DNA of 64,000 nucleotides. Origin: Herbaspirillum sp. Sphag64 (GTDB lineage: Bacteria > Pseudomonadota > Gammaproteobacteria > Burkholderiales > Burkholderiaceae_D). The notes beneath the pieces were generated by a model, which searched no databases, had not been told where the DNA came from, and worked only from the letters and a program-made list of their open reading frames with translations. Below, in pieces: positions 18,024 to 27,762 of this stretch. Every line of letters begins with the position of its first letter. Positions within the stretch are counted from its first letter, which is position 1. The position numbers were made by a program, and so were the translations under genes. Location: contig NZ_JACHYE010000015.1 in NCBI RefSeq assembly GCF_014192645.1, positions 1 through 64,000 on the forward strand, in the 5' to 3' direction.

Positions 18024-20789
18024 ATGCCAAATTTCAACAATCTGTTTAGTAATTTCATTCGCTCGCGTGGGATGGCCGACAAGTTTCGACGTTTGAGCAT
18101 CAGCGATGTGCTCTCACGCAACGGTATCAGCAAAGACGTGCCCTTGGTAGCGACCATTTCCTTGATGGATGCGGCCAAGAACGACCCGGTCACGCTGTTG
18201 CAGGAACTGCAGTCGCATGAAGACGGACTGACCGATGCGCAGGCCGCGGGTACCCGCGAGTCGGTTGGCCTGAATGAAATTGAAAGCGAAAAGCCAAGAC
18301 CATGGTGGCAGCATCTGTGGCAGTGTTATCGCAACCCTTTCAATTTGCTGCTGACGCTGCTGGCCACGATCTCTTACATCACCGACGATGCCAAGGGCGC
18401 GTTGGTGATCGGTTCGATGGTGGCGTTGTCGACGCTGATCCGCTTCTATGAGGAAGCACGTTCGAACCGGGCGGCCGATAAGCTCAAGGAAATGGTCAGC
18501 AATAAGGCCACGGTATTGCGTCGATCACCGGCCGATCCTTTGCTGCAGCAAACCAGTGCCTATTTTGGTATTCCGCCGTTGCCGGCCACGCCCGAGCGGA
18601 TCGAGTTGCCAATCAAGTTGCTGGTGCCCGGTGATGTGATCACCTTGTCGGCCGGTGACATGATTCCGGCTGACGTACGACTGTTGGTGGCCAAGGATCT
18701 GTTCGTCAGCCAGGCCGCGATGACCGGTGAATCACTGCCCGTCGAGAAATTTGCCGCCTTGCAGGATGCAGCACTGGCGGCCAACCCGCTGGAGCTGGAT
18801 AACATCTGCTTCATGGGGACCAACGTGGTCAGTGGATCGGCACGGGCGGTCGTGGTCAATACCGGTAACCGGACCCTGTTTGGGGTATTGGCGCGCAGCG
18901 CGACAGCAGTTCAACGGCGCCTGACCTCGTTCCAGATCGGCATCAACAAAGTCAGCTGGTTGCTGGTGCGCTTCATGCTGGTGATGACACCGATCGTGCT
19001 GCTGCTCAATGGCTTTACCAAGGGTGACTGGTTTGATGCAACCTTGTTTGCGATCTCGATTGCGATTGGTCTGACACCGGAAATGCTGCCCATGATTGTC
19101 ACCGCTACTCTGGCCAAGGGGGCGGTGTATCTGTCGCGCAAGAAGGTGATCGTCAAGCGGCTCGATGCGATTCAGAATTTTGGCGCCATGGATGTGCTCT
19201 GTACCGACAAGACCGGTACCCTGACGCAGGACAAGATCTATCTGGAGCGCCATACCGATGTGTTGGGCCATGCCTCCGATGAAGTTTTGCAACATGCCTA
19301 TCTCAACAGCTTCTATCAAACCGGCCTGAAGAATCTGCTGGATGTAGCCGTGCTTGAGCATGCCGAGTTGCAGACCGAACTGAAGCTGGCGACTAATTTC
19401 AGCAAGGTTGATGAAATTCCGTTCGATTTCCAGCGCCGTCGTATGTCGGTGGTGGTGGCGGAAAACAATCATAGCCATCGCCTGATCTGCAAGGGGGCGC
19501 TGGAAGAGGTGATTGCGGTGTGTACCCGGGTGCGCATTGGTCATGAAGACTGGCCGCTGGAGAATGAGCATCTGATGCGAATCCGTGAAGTCACGGCAGC
19601 GCTCAACAACGATGGTTTGCGCGTGGTCGCCGTGGCCGCCCGCGAGACGCCGCTGGAGCAGCAGGTCTATGGTGTAGCCGACGAGAGTGATTTGACGCTC
19701 ATTGGTTACATTGCCTTCCTCGACCCGCCGAAGCAATCGACCGCACCAGCCTTGCAGGCACTGCGTGAACATGGGGTGACCGTCAAGGTGCTGACCGGTG
19801 ACAACGGTCTGGTCACGACCAAGGTCTGCCGGGAAGTCGGTTTGCCGATGGATGGTGGTGTGGTGCTGGGATCAGATATTGAAAGTATTAGCGACGAAGA
19901 GCTCGGGCGGCTGGTCGAGTCGGCCCATGTATTTGCCAAACTCACGCCGCAACACAAGGAGCGCGTTGTCAGTGCGCTGCGCGCCAACGGGCACGTGGTC
20001 GGTTTCCTTGGTGACGGCATCAATGATGCGGCAGCCTTGCGCGCTGCCGATATTGGTATCTCAGTCGATACGGCGGTTGATATCGCCAAGGAAGCGGCTG
20101 ACCTGATCCTGCTGGAAAAGAGTTTGATGGTGCTGGAGCAGGGTGTGCTGGAAGGCCGTCGGACCTCGGCCAACATGGTCAAGTACGTCAAGATGAATGC
20201 CAGTTCCAACTTTGGCAACGTGTTTTCGGTACTGGTGGCGAGCGTCTTCCTGCCCTTCCTGCCGATGCTGCCGCTGCAGTTGCTGGTGCAGAATCTGCTC
20301 TACGATTTCTCGCAGGTGGCGATTCCGTTTGATCATGTGGATGCCGAGCAACTGGTCGCGCCGCAACGCTGGAACCCGGGCGATATTGGCCGCTTCATGG
20401 TGTTCTTTGGTCCGATCAGCTCCATCTTTGACATCGCTACCTTTGCGCTGATGTGGTACGTCTTCAAGGCCAATACGGTTGAGACACAGTCGCTGTTCCA
20501 GTCGGGCTGGTTTGTCGAGGGCTTGCTGTCGCAGACGCTGATTGTGCACATGATCCGTACCCGCAAGATTCCCTTCATCCAGAGTCGCGCAGCATGGCCG
20601 CTGTTGCTGGGCACGGCGATCATTGTGGCGGTGGGGATTATTCTGCCGATGAGTCCGATTGCTGATTATTTCAAGATGACACCGTTGCCGCTGGCGTACT
20701 TCCCGTGGCTGGTGGTGGTATTACTGGCCTATGTTGGTCTGACACAGGCGATGAAGAGTTTCTACAGCAAACGCTACGGCTGGCAGTAA
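18024..20789 (+). CDS. mgtA: Magnesium-transporting P-type ATPase (MgtA/MgtB)
   Basis: A 921-residue P3B-type ATPase that imports Mg2+ across the inner membrane. Visible are the N-terminal cation-ATPase region, the actuator TGES motif (MTGESLPVEK), the phosphorylation site CTDKTGTLTQD, the nucleotide domain (CKGALEEV), the hinge GDGINDAAALRAADIG, and about ten membrane helices including IGLTPEMLPMIVT. The frame is open from 17931, but starting at the ATG at 18024 (MPNFNNLFSN) gives the usual length of about 900-920. It follows a PtsN-like gene and may be in one transcript with it. Expression in this family usually rises when Mg2+ is low; no known Mg2+ sensor leader is visible. Confidence 0.93.
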   Translation: MPNFNNLFSNFIRSRGMADKFRRLSISDVLSRNGISKDVPLVATISLMDAAKNDPVTLLQELQSHEDGLTDAQAAGTRESVGLNEIESEKPRPWWQHLWQCYRNPFNLLLTLLATISYITDDAKGALVIGSMVALSTLIRFYEEARSNRAADKLKEMVSNKATVLRRSPADPLLQQTSAYFGIPPLPATPERIELPIKLLVPGDVITLSAGDMIPADVRLLVAKDLFVSQAAMTGESLPVEKFAALQDAALAANPLELDNICFMGTNVVSGSARAVVVNTGNRTLFGVLARSATAVQRRLTSFQIGINKVSWLLVRFMLVMTPIVLLLNGFTKGDWFDATLFAISIAIGLTPEMLPMIVTATLAKGAVYLSRKKVIVKRLDAIQNFGAMDVLCTDKTGTLTQDKIYLERHTDVLGHASDEVLQHAYLNSFYQTGLKNLLDVAVLEHAELQTELKLATNFSKVDEIPFDFQRRRMSVVVAENNHSHRLICKGALEEVIAVCTRVRIGHEDWPLENEHLMRIREVTAALNNDGLRVVAVAARETPLEQQVYGVADESDLTLIGYIAFLDPPKQSTAPALQALREHGVTVKVLTGDNGLVTTKVCREVGLPMDGGVVLGSDIESISDEELGRLVESAHVFAKLTPQHKERVVSALRANGHVVGFLGDGINDAAALRAADIGISVDTAVDIAKEAADLILLEKSLMVLEQGVLEGRRTSANMVKYVKMNASSNFGNVFSVLVASVFLPFLPMLPLQLLVQNLLYDFSQVAIPFDHVDAEQLVAPQRWNPGDIGRFMVFFGPISSIFDIATFALMWYVFKANTVETQSLFQSGWFVEGLLSQTLIVHMIRTRKIPFIQSRAAWPLLLGTAIIVAVGIILPMSPIADYFKMTPLPLAYFPWLVVVLLAYVGLTQAMKSFYSKRYGWQ

Positions 20790-20984
20790 ATGTGGGTAAA
20801 TGCCTCAAGGCAGCAGCTTCCGGCCTTGGTCGGTGGTTGCTGTCTCGTTGGCTGTTCGCAACAGCGGATCAGCATAAAATCAATAAGAATAAAACACTGA
20901 CAACTTTGGGCTAACATTCTCGGTAAGAATTGAATACTCTTGGGTATGTGAGCTCTTAAGACTAACGCGGGGCGGGGCTGTTTT

Positions 20985-21965
20985 ATGACTCTCTTTCGGA
21001 CGATGGTAAGCGGTTTTCTGGTGGCAATGTTGTGTGCCTGTGGCAAATCTGATGGCCCGGATGAGCAACAGTTCGCGGCGCCTGTGGCAGCACCGGCGGC
21101 GCCAGCCCGCCAGTTTAAAATCGCACTGGTCATGAAGACCTTGATCAATCCCTATTTCGCCGGCATCGAAAAAGGTGCGCGTCGTGCCCAGCAGGAGTTT
21201 GGGGTTGATTTGCAGGTCAAGGCGGGCTCCCAGGAAACCGCGATGGAGCAGCAGATTCAGATTGTGGAAGAATTGATCGATCTGAAGGTGGATGCGATCG
21301 TCATTTCGCCGGGCGACTCCAAACGACCGGTTCCGATATTGAAGAAGGCCCAGAACGCTGGCATTGTCGTCATCACCATCGACAATGCACTGGATTCGGA
21401 GACACTGGCCCAGAACAAGATGCAGCCCGTGCCGCTGGTGAGTGTGGATAATGAACTTGCCAGCTACAAAGTTGCGCGGCAGATTTCCCAGTCGATCAGC
21501 AAACCGACCAAGGCCGCCGTCATGGGAGGCATTCCCAATGCTGAGAATTCGCAGCAGCGGATACATGGTGCATTGCGCGCGTTTGGCGAGAACCGTGTCA
21601 TTCAGGTGGTTGCCAATGACAATGCCAACTGGCGCATCGACGAGGGGCATGATGTGGCAAAGCGTTTGTTCAGCGCACATCCGGATATCAAACTGGTATT
21701 TTGCGCCAACGATATGATGGCGTTGGGAACAATCCAGTACCTGCAGGAAAGTGGTCGCAAGAATGTCACGGTGATTGGCTATGACGCTATTGATGAGGCC
21801 CGCAAGGCGGTTCTTGCGGGCACGCTGGCTGCTACGGTGGATCAACAGGCGACAGAACAGGGTTATCAGGGCGTGGCGCTGGCAGTGCGTGCACTCAAAG
21901 GTGAAAAGCTGCCCGAAACGGTACTGGTGAATGCGCAGGTCATGACCGCTGACAGCCTCAGGTAA
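20985..21965 (+). CDS. Periplasmic sugar-binding lipoprotein (RbsB/TorT-like), sensor partner
   Basis: A 326-residue type I periplasmic binding protein. The N-terminus is a lipoprotein signal with cysteine C19 (MLCAC); a short alanine/proline linker follows, then the ligand-binding fold at about 44-315 (KIALVMKTLINPYFAGIEKG, then DAIVISPGDSKRPVPILKKA, FCANDMMALG and VIGYDAIDEA). These are marks of the ribose-binding family. There is no sugar ABC permease or ATPase here. Instead a histidine kinase starts 9 bases after its stop, so the protein very likely presents a bound ligand to that kinase, as TorT or LuxP do. The ligand is unknown. Confidence 0.88.
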   Translation: MTLFRTMVSGFLVAMLCACGKSDGPDEQQFAAPVAAPAAPARQFKIALVMKTLINPYFAGIEKGARRAQQEFGVDLQVKAGSQETAMEQQIQIVEELIDLKVDAIVISPGDSKRPVPILKKAQNAGIVVITIDNALDSETLAQNKMQPVPLVSVDNELASYKVARQISQSISKPTKAAVMGGIPNAENSQQRIHGALRAFGENRVIQVVANDNANWRIDEGHDVAKRLFSAHPDIKLVFCANDMMALGTIQYLQESGRKNVTVIGYDAIDEARKAVLAGTLAATVDQQATEQGYQGVALAVRALKGEKLPETVLVNAQVMTADSLR

Positions 21966-21974
21966 GGATACCCG

Positions 21975-24392
21975 GTGATTTTCAAGCGCAATATTCTGCA
22001 TAAGCTGATTGCTTATCTGGTAATCATCAGCGTGCTGCCGCTATTGCTGCTGGCGGTGAGCGTGTACGACGTGGTCGAACGGACCTTGTCCGATCTGACC
22101 ACGCATTACAGTCTGCAGTTGCTCGAAACCCATCGTGATTATCTGGAACTGCAAATGGAGCAGGTTCAGAATTTGGCAACGCGCCTGGCCAGTATCGAAG
22201 ATATCGGTGATGTCGCCGCGCGTGCCGATACCGATGAAAAACGTAATGCCTATGATGAGCTGGCCACCCAGGCCAAGATCCGTGAGACGCTCAATATTTA
22301 CGGTAGCTCCAAGGGAATCGTCTCGATTGATCTGTTCACGGCACAGGGACATCGGTTCTACGTTGGTGACACGATGACCCTGCCACAGGTCAACGAAGCG
22401 ACCCGCATGGCCCTGTTTCAGAAGGGACTGGCATCGTCGCACCGGATCTTGTGGTTAGGCGTGGAAAATAATCTCAATACGGCATCGGCCTCGCACAAAG
22501 TACTGACGGCGTTGAAGATCATCTGGCATTTTTCACCTGAGAAAAAATCTGCGGTACCGGTAGCGATGTTGTTGATCAACTATTCCACAGACTATCTGTT
22601 CGAGTATTTCAGTCGGGTTGATCTTGGGCAGGATGCCACGCTGGTGGTGCTGGATACCGAGGGACGCATGATATTTACGCCGGATCGTACCCAGATCGGG
22701 CAACTGGCACCGCCTGCACTGCGCAAGCTACCGATCCCCGATAAAGGAGCCTCGCTTTCGCATCTGGATTTGCAGCGCAACCTGTTCATGTCGACGTCTC
22801 TGCATGCCGAGCCCTGGCAAGTCATCGGTATGGTACCCAAGTCCACATTGCTGGCCCCGATGCGGCGGCTGACGTTGATTGCGGTATTGTTAATCTTGCT
22901 CTCGGCGGTGGTCATTGTGGTTGCCACCCGGCAGTTCCGGCGCAATATCATTGCCCCGGTACAGGCCATATCCGAAGGTTTTCGGCGGCTTCAGCCCCAT
23001 ATTGATCGACCCAATACCGCGCCTGCGGTAGAACATCTGCCGGTACCGGCGAGTGAAGATGAGATCAGTGAACTGGTGAACTGGTTCAACGCGTTTCTCG
23101 ATAGCCAGACCATGCGGGTTCAGTATGAAAAGGACATGGAGGCCAGTCGTTACAAATTTGCCAGTGTCTTTGAACATGCTCCGATGCCATTGACGTTGGT
23201 GCGCAAGAGTGGGGAGTTTGTCGACGTCAATGAATTCTGGCTACGTCAGTTCGGCTATCAGCGCGAAGACATCATTGGCAATACCGCACTTGGCATTGGT
23301 CTGTGGGTCGACCCCAGCGAGCGCGCCATCATGGTGGCGCAGGCCAATCAGACCGGCATCATCAATCGTATGGAGACCCACTTCCGTACCAAGGATGGCA
23401 AGGTGCTGATCTGCGCGCTGTCGGGACGACCGCTCAATATCAATGATCAGGATCTATACATCCTGACGCCGGTCGACATCACGCGCCAGCGTCAGGCCGA
23501 GCGCGAAATCCTGGAAATCAATGCCCAGCTTGAGTCGCGCGTGCTGTCGCGTACCACCAGGCTGGAGCAAGCCAACAAGGAACTCAATGCCGCGCTGGAT
23601 ACCCTCAGCATGGCGCAGGGGGAACTGGTGCGTGCCGAGAAAATGGCGGCGCTCGGCTCCCTGGTGGCAGGTATCGCGCATGAAATCAATACACCGGTTG
23701 GCGTCATTGTCACCGGTGCTTCCGTGCTCAGTGAGGCCAGTGATGAGGTGGCAAAGAATGTTGAGCAGGGAGTGATCCGCAAGTCCGATATCCTGCACTA
23801 TCTGCATACCGCGACCGAGAGCTCGCGCCTGATTCTGTCCAATGCCGAGCGCGCTGCCAATCTGATTCAGAGCTTCAAGCAGGTGGCAGTGGATCAGACC
23901 AGTGAGCAGCGCCGCGAATTCGAGATCCATCAGTTTGTTGAGGGATTGATTACCAGTCTTACCCCGACCTTGCGTAAGGCGCGCGCCAGTATCGAATTGC
24001 GTGGCACCGATGACGCTGAGATGGACAGCTATCCCGGCCTGCTGGCGCAGGTATTGACGAATCTGGCCATGAATGCAGTCACGCATGGTTTTGCCGGACG
24101 CGCAGAAGGGCATATCGTGATCGACATTCAGGTTGAAGGCGAGCTCGTTATAATTCAATTTGACGACGATGGTATTGGTATTCCAGAAGCCAATCTGGAG
24201 AAGATATTTGATCCGTTCTTCACCACCAAACGGGGCCAGGGAGGTACTGGTCTGGGCCTCAATATCGTTTTCAATATTGTCACGGAGCAACTGGGTGGCA
24301 CGATCACTGTGCGCAGTGCGGCAAACCAGGGAGCGCATTTCAGAATGGTGATTCCGCGGGTAACCAAACAACTCCGGGAAGCGCCGCAGTGA
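21975..24392 (+). CDS. Membrane PAS sensor histidine kinase
   Basis: An 805-residue kinase. Membrane helices lie at about 10-32 and 298-318 and enclose a large periplasmic domain that could touch the preceding sugar-binding lipoprotein. Then come a HAMP-like segment, a PAS domain (about 382-500: FVDVNEFWLRQFGY), a coiled coil, a dimerisation/phosphoacceptor domain with H569 (GIAHEINTPVG), and an ATPase domain (DDGIGIPEANLEKIFDPFF, then GGTGLGLNIV). The start is GTG at 21975 with AAGGA nine bases upstream. The HD-GYP response regulator downstream is the natural phosphate acceptor. Confidence 0.92.
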   Translation: MIFKRNILHKLIAYLVIISVLPLLLLAVSVYDVVERTLSDLTTHYSLQLLETHRDYLELQMEQVQNLATRLASIEDIGDVAARADTDEKRNAYDELATQAKIRETLNIYGSSKGIVSIDLFTAQGHRFYVGDTMTLPQVNEATRMALFQKGLASSHRILWLGVENNLNTASASHKVLTALKIIWHFSPEKKSAVPVAMLLINYSTDYLFEYFSRVDLGQDATLVVLDTEGRMIFTPDRTQIGQLAPPALRKLPIPDKGASLSHLDLQRNLFMSTSLHAEPWQVIGMVPKSTLLAPMRRLTLIAVLLILLSAVVIVVATRQFRRNIIAPVQAISEGFRRLQPHIDRPNTAPAVEHLPVPASEDEISELVNWFNAFLDSQTMRVQYEKDMEASRYKFASVFEHAPMPLTLVRKSGEFVDVNEFWLRQFGYQREDIIGNTALGIGLWVDPSERAIMVAQANQTGIINRMETHFRTKDGKVLICALSGRPLNINDQDLYILTPVDITRQRQAEREILEINAQLESRVLSRTTRLEQANKELNAALDTLSMAQGELVRAEKMAALGSLVAGIAHEINTPVGVIVTGASVLSEASDEVAKNVEQGVIRKSDILHYLHTATESSRLILSNAERAANLIQSFKQVAVDQTSEQRREFEIHQFVEGLITSLTPTLRKARASIELRGTDDAEMDSYPGLLAQVLTNLAMNAVTHGFAGRAEGHIVIDIQVEGELVIIQFDDDGIGIPEANLEKIFDPFFTTKRGQGGTGLGLNIVFNIVTEQLGGTITVRSAANQGAHFRMVIPRVTKQLREAPQ

Positions 24393-24526
24393 GCCGTTAG
24401 TGAGTCGGTAGTAACAGGGGCGTGACTGATCCTGGGGCCCGGTACAGTGCATCGTGCGCTGGCGACAAGATGTTCCGAGGCAGACATAGCATGGATTGCG
24501 ATTAACCTTGATCTCGCGAGACGATA

Positions 24527-26113
24527 ATGATCCAACACGCTGACGATGAAAACGACTGGTTTGCAGCAGAGGATAGCGCCGTCAAACCTCACCCTGCCGC
24601 TGCCAGATGGCGGGTGCTGATCGTCGATGACGAACCCGATGTGCATGCGGTAACCCGCCTGGCACTGAACAAAATTGTCTTCAAGGACAAGGAAATCGAT
24701 ATTCTCTCCGCCTACTCGGCCGAAGAGGGATATCAGTTGATGCGTGACGAGTCCGATATCGGCATGATCCTGCTGGACGTGGTGATGGAGACCGATGATG
24801 CCGGTTTGCGGCTGGTCAGACGGATCCGCGATGAGCTCAACAATCTTGCGGTTCGTATCATCCTGCGCACCGGCCAGCCGGGCCAGGCGCCTGAGCAGAA
24901 GGTCATCATTGACTATGACATCAATGACTACAAACTGAAAACCGATCTCACGGCCTCCAAGATGTTGACGACCGTGATTTCATCGCTGCGTGCCTATGAA
25001 GGGATCAAGACGGTCGAAGCCAGTCGTCATGGACTGGAAAAAATTCTGCAGGCGGTCAGTAATCTGTATCAACTCGATTCGCTCAAGGAGCTGGCCACGG
25101 GCGTGCTCACACAGATTGGTGCGATTCTCGGCTTTGGAACCGATGGTGTGCTATGCGTGATGCATACACGCAAGGCTCAGCAACAGTCGGAGCCGGTTGT
25201 GATTGCCGCGACCGGGATGTCCATGCCGTTGGTGGAGCAGCAATTTCTGCCGCCTGAACATCCCTGGACTCCGGCCATTCTGCAAACCTTCCGCGACCAC
25301 ACCAGTCTCTATGCGCCGGATGTGAACGTGCTATCGATTGAGGCCAAGGACGGTTACCAGTTTGCGGTCGCCTTTTCGCCACGCTGGACGCTGAATGCGC
25401 TTGAACGCAGTCTGCTGGATATTTTTTGTAACCGTATTGCAGCTGCGTTCGACAACCTGCACATGTTTGACTTGCTCAAGACCACCCAGGAAGCGACCGT
25501 GATTGCACTGGCCGATCTGGCCGAGTCGCGTGATGCCACCACTGGTGGCCATGTGCGGCGGGTCTGCAAACTGACCAATGCCATCGCGCTCGAACTGCAG
25601 CGCATGCACAAACTGCCGGCCGATACGGATCCCAATTTTCTGACCTTCGTGGGGATCGCCAGCATTCTGCACGATATCGGCAAGGTCGCCATTCCGGATG
25701 CGATCCTGCTCAAGCCCGGCCGTCATACGCCGGAAGAGCGCATCATCATGGAAGCTCATGCCATGATTGGTGAAACCGTGCTCTCGCACGCCTCCAGTAC
25801 CGTCGAGGGTGTCAGCAGTCTGAGCATCGGCGCCGAGATCGCAGGCGGTCATCATGAGCATGTTGATGGTAACGGTTATCCGCGTGCGCTCAAGGGTGAA
25901 CAGATACCGTTGTCGGCACGGATCGTGGCGGTGGTCGATGTGTTTGATGCCTTGCTGCACAGTCGTCCTTACAAACCTGCGTGGCCCTTGCAGGAGGTGC
26001 TGGATTACATTGATGCGCGCAGTGGTAGCCAGTTTGACCCGGATGTCGTGACGGCATTACGTCACTTTCTGGCAACAGAAAAGCCGGACTGGATCATCGC
26101 CGAAGGACATTGA
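24527..26113 (+). CDS. Response regulator with REC, DUF3369 and HD-GYP domains (cyclic-di-GMP phosphodiesterase)
   Basis: A 528-residue regulator. REC occupies about 28-150 with the phosphoacceptor D84 (ILLDVV). A DUF3369 sensor-like middle (about 165-335) precedes an HD-GYP domain: H382-D383 in HDIGKVAIPD, then HHEHVDGNGYPRALKGE. The catalytic residues look intact, so it should hydrolyse cyclic di-GMP. It is 134 bases after the PAS kinase gene and completes a chain of binding protein, kinase and second-messenger enzyme. The DUF3369 domain hints at a second input. RpfG-type regulators are shorter and lack the DUF3369 middle. Confidence 0.93.
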   Translation: MIQHADDENDWFAAEDSAVKPHPAAARWRVLIVDDEPDVHAVTRLALNKIVFKDKEIDILSAYSAEEGYQLMRDESDIGMILLDVVMETDDAGLRLVRRIRDELNNLAVRIILRTGQPGQAPEQKVIIDYDINDYKLKTDLTASKMLTTVISSLRAYEGIKTVEASRHGLEKILQAVSNLYQLDSLKELATGVLTQIGAILGFGTDGVLCVMHTRKAQQQSEPVVIAATGMSMPLVEQQFLPPEHPWTPAILQTFRDHTSLYAPDVNVLSIEAKDGYQFAVAFSPRWTLNALERSLLDIFCNRIAAAFDNLHMFDLLKTTQEATVIALADLAESRDATTGGHVRRVCKLTNAIALELQRMHKLPADTDPNFLTFVGIASILHDIGKVAIPDAILLKPGRHTPEERIIMEAHAMIGETVLSHASSTVEGVSSLSIGAEIAGGHHEHVDGNGYPRALKGEQIPLSARIVAVVDVFDALLHSRPYKPAWPLQEVLDYIDARSGSQFDPDVVTALRHFLATEKPDWIIAEGH

Positions 26114-26130
26114 TCGCGAAGGGAGCGGCC

Positions 26131-26919
26131 ATGCGCCTGTTGGTGTTGTCAGATCTGCATCATGAAATATGGCGTGATCATGCACCGCAGATGGATTTGT
26201 CCCGTAGTCGGCCGGATGTGGTGATACTGGCCGGCGACATCCATCTCGGTGCGCACGCTATCCCATGGGCAGCGCGTGCGTTCGCACCGTTGCCGGTACT
26301 GTATGTGGCCGGAAACCATGAAGCCTATGGCAGTACCCTGGAACGGGCCCGGCAACTGATCGATGAGGCCTGTGCGCGAACTACCAATGTGCAACAGCTG
26401 CACTGTCGCGAGCTGCAGCTTGGCGGGGTGCGTTTTCTGGGCGCCACGTTGTGGACCGATTTCTGCCTGTTCGGCGAACCGACACAGGCACAGGCGATGC
26501 TCGCCGCGCAGGAGGTGATGAATGACTATCGCAAGATCAGGCGATCCGGGCCGGCGCAGCAAACACTGTGTCCGGAGGATACGGCCAGGCTGCATGTGAA
26601 CGAGCGTGACTGGCTTGCCAACCGACTGGCACAACCGTTTGATGGCAAGACAGTCGTCATTACCCATATGGCACCCTCGATGCACTCGGTATCACCGCGC
26701 TATGCAGACGATCCGGTGTCGGCCGGTTTTGCGTCGCGCCTGGAGCATCTGGTGCAGCAGAGCGATGTCTGGGTACATGGACATATGCACGAATCCTTTG
26801 ATTACCAAGTCGACAAGTGTCGCGTGGTCTGCAATCCTTGCGGCTATCGAAGTCGCAATGGCACACCGGAAAACCCACAATTCGACGTCAACTTCGTGGT
26901 TGATCTCGCGCGGACATGA
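26131..26919 (+). CDS. Calcineurin-like metallophosphoesterase
   Basis: A 262-residue cytoplasmic phosphoesterase. All metal-ligand motifs are present: LSDLHHEIW (Asp, His), AGDIHLG, AGNHEAYG, VITHMAPS and VHGHMHES. The substrate cannot be inferred; such enzymes act on nucleotides, cyclic nucleotides or phosphoproteins. The start is the ATG at 26131 with AAGGGAG six bases upstream, 17 bases after the HD-GYP stop, so it is probably the last gene of that operon. It may simply share the promoter rather than the pathway. Confidence 0.9.
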   Translation: MRLLVLSDLHHEIWRDHAPQMDLSRSRPDVVILAGDIHLGAHAIPWAARAFAPLPVLYVAGNHEAYGSTLERARQLIDEACARTTNVQQLHCRELQLGGVRFLGATLWTDFCLFGEPTQAQAMLAAQEVMNDYRKIRRSGPAQQTLCPEDTARLHVNERDWLANRLAQPFDGKTVVITHMAPSMHSVSPRYADDPVSAGFASRLEHLVQQSDVWVHGHMHESFDYQVDKCRVVCNPCGYRSRNGTPENPQFDVNFVVDLART

Positions 26920-27001
26920 TGGGAAGTCGTGGGCGACTGCCTCGGCGATTCTTCAGACGGGTTATGCTGATGCCTGTGATCACTCCTCCGGTGCACTCCA
27001 C

Positions 27002-27757
27002 ATGCCCATAGACTATCTCCGCAGCCTTGCTGGCAAAGACCGTACCGTGCGCGCCAATCGTCAGTTGGCGTTTGTACTTTCTGGTATCGCAGGTGCCGTC
27101 AATGCAGGAGGATTTCTGTTGGTGGGGCAATTCACATCGCACATGTCCGGCATCGTCTCGGCCATGGCCGAAGATCTGGCCGCTGGTGCTTTCGGCTTGC
27201 TGGTATCAGGATTTGCAGGTGTCTTGTTTTTTATTGCCGGCGCGGCCAGCTCGGCGATCATGATCAACTGGGCGCGCAAACGGACCTTGCAGGCCGAGTA
27301 TGCATTGCCGCTGATTGCCGAAGCGCTGCTACTGCTGATTTTCGGTCTGCTGGGCGGCAATGTCGCCGGCGTTGAGTGGCTCTTCGTGCCGGTGACGGTG
27401 ATGCTGCTGTGTTACATCATGGGTTTGCAAAACGCCATGATCACCAAGCTCTCGCATGGCGAAATCCGCACCACCCATGTCACGGGCATGGTCACCGATA
27501 TTGGTATCGAGCTGGGCAAGGCGCTGTACTGGAACAGCCATCGGCACCCGGCCGACATGGATGTTCACGCTGATATCGGCAAGCTGAAAAACCTGTCGGC
27601 ACTGGTGAGTTTTTTCTTCCTTGGCGGCGCATTGGGCTCGTTCGGTTTCAGGAGCATCGGCTTTGGTTTTACGCTGTTACCGGCAGCGTTGCTGATGTTG
27701 ATGACGCTGGTGCCACTGATCGATGATCTGCGCCGCCTATGGCGCCTAACCCGCTAA
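27002..27757 (+). CDS. DUF1275 (YoaK-like) membrane protein
   Basis: A 251-residue inner-membrane protein with about six hydrophobic helices. It matches DUF1275: N-terminal FVLSGIAGAVNAGGFLLVGQ, then SHMSGIVSAMAEDLA, then IMGLQNAMITKLSHGEIRTT, a highly typical block. Function is unassigned. The frame is open from 26606 inside the phosphoesterase gene, but the ATG at 27002 (MPIDYLRSLAG) gives the family start. It ends 5 bases before the stop of the convergent OsmC gene. Confidence 0.87.
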   Translation: MPIDYLRSLAGKDRTVRANRQLAFVLSGIAGAVNAGGFLLVGQFTSHMSGIVSAMAEDLAAGAFGLLVSGFAGVLFFIAGAASSAIMINWARKRTLQAEYALPLIAEALLLLIFGLLGGNVAGVEWLFVPVTVMLLCYIMGLQNAMITKLSHGEIRTTHVTGMVTDIGIELGKALYWNSHRHPADMDVHADIGKLKNLSALVSFFFLGGALGSFGFRSIGFGFTLLPAALLMLMTLVPLIDDLRRLWRLTR

Positions 27758-27762
27758 ATTCC

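Noticed and set aside
20880-22001. A 373-codon frame antisense to the sugar-binding protein
   Set aside because: It spans a real lipoprotein gene and an intergenic region; composition is histidine/glutamine-rich, as in shadow frames.
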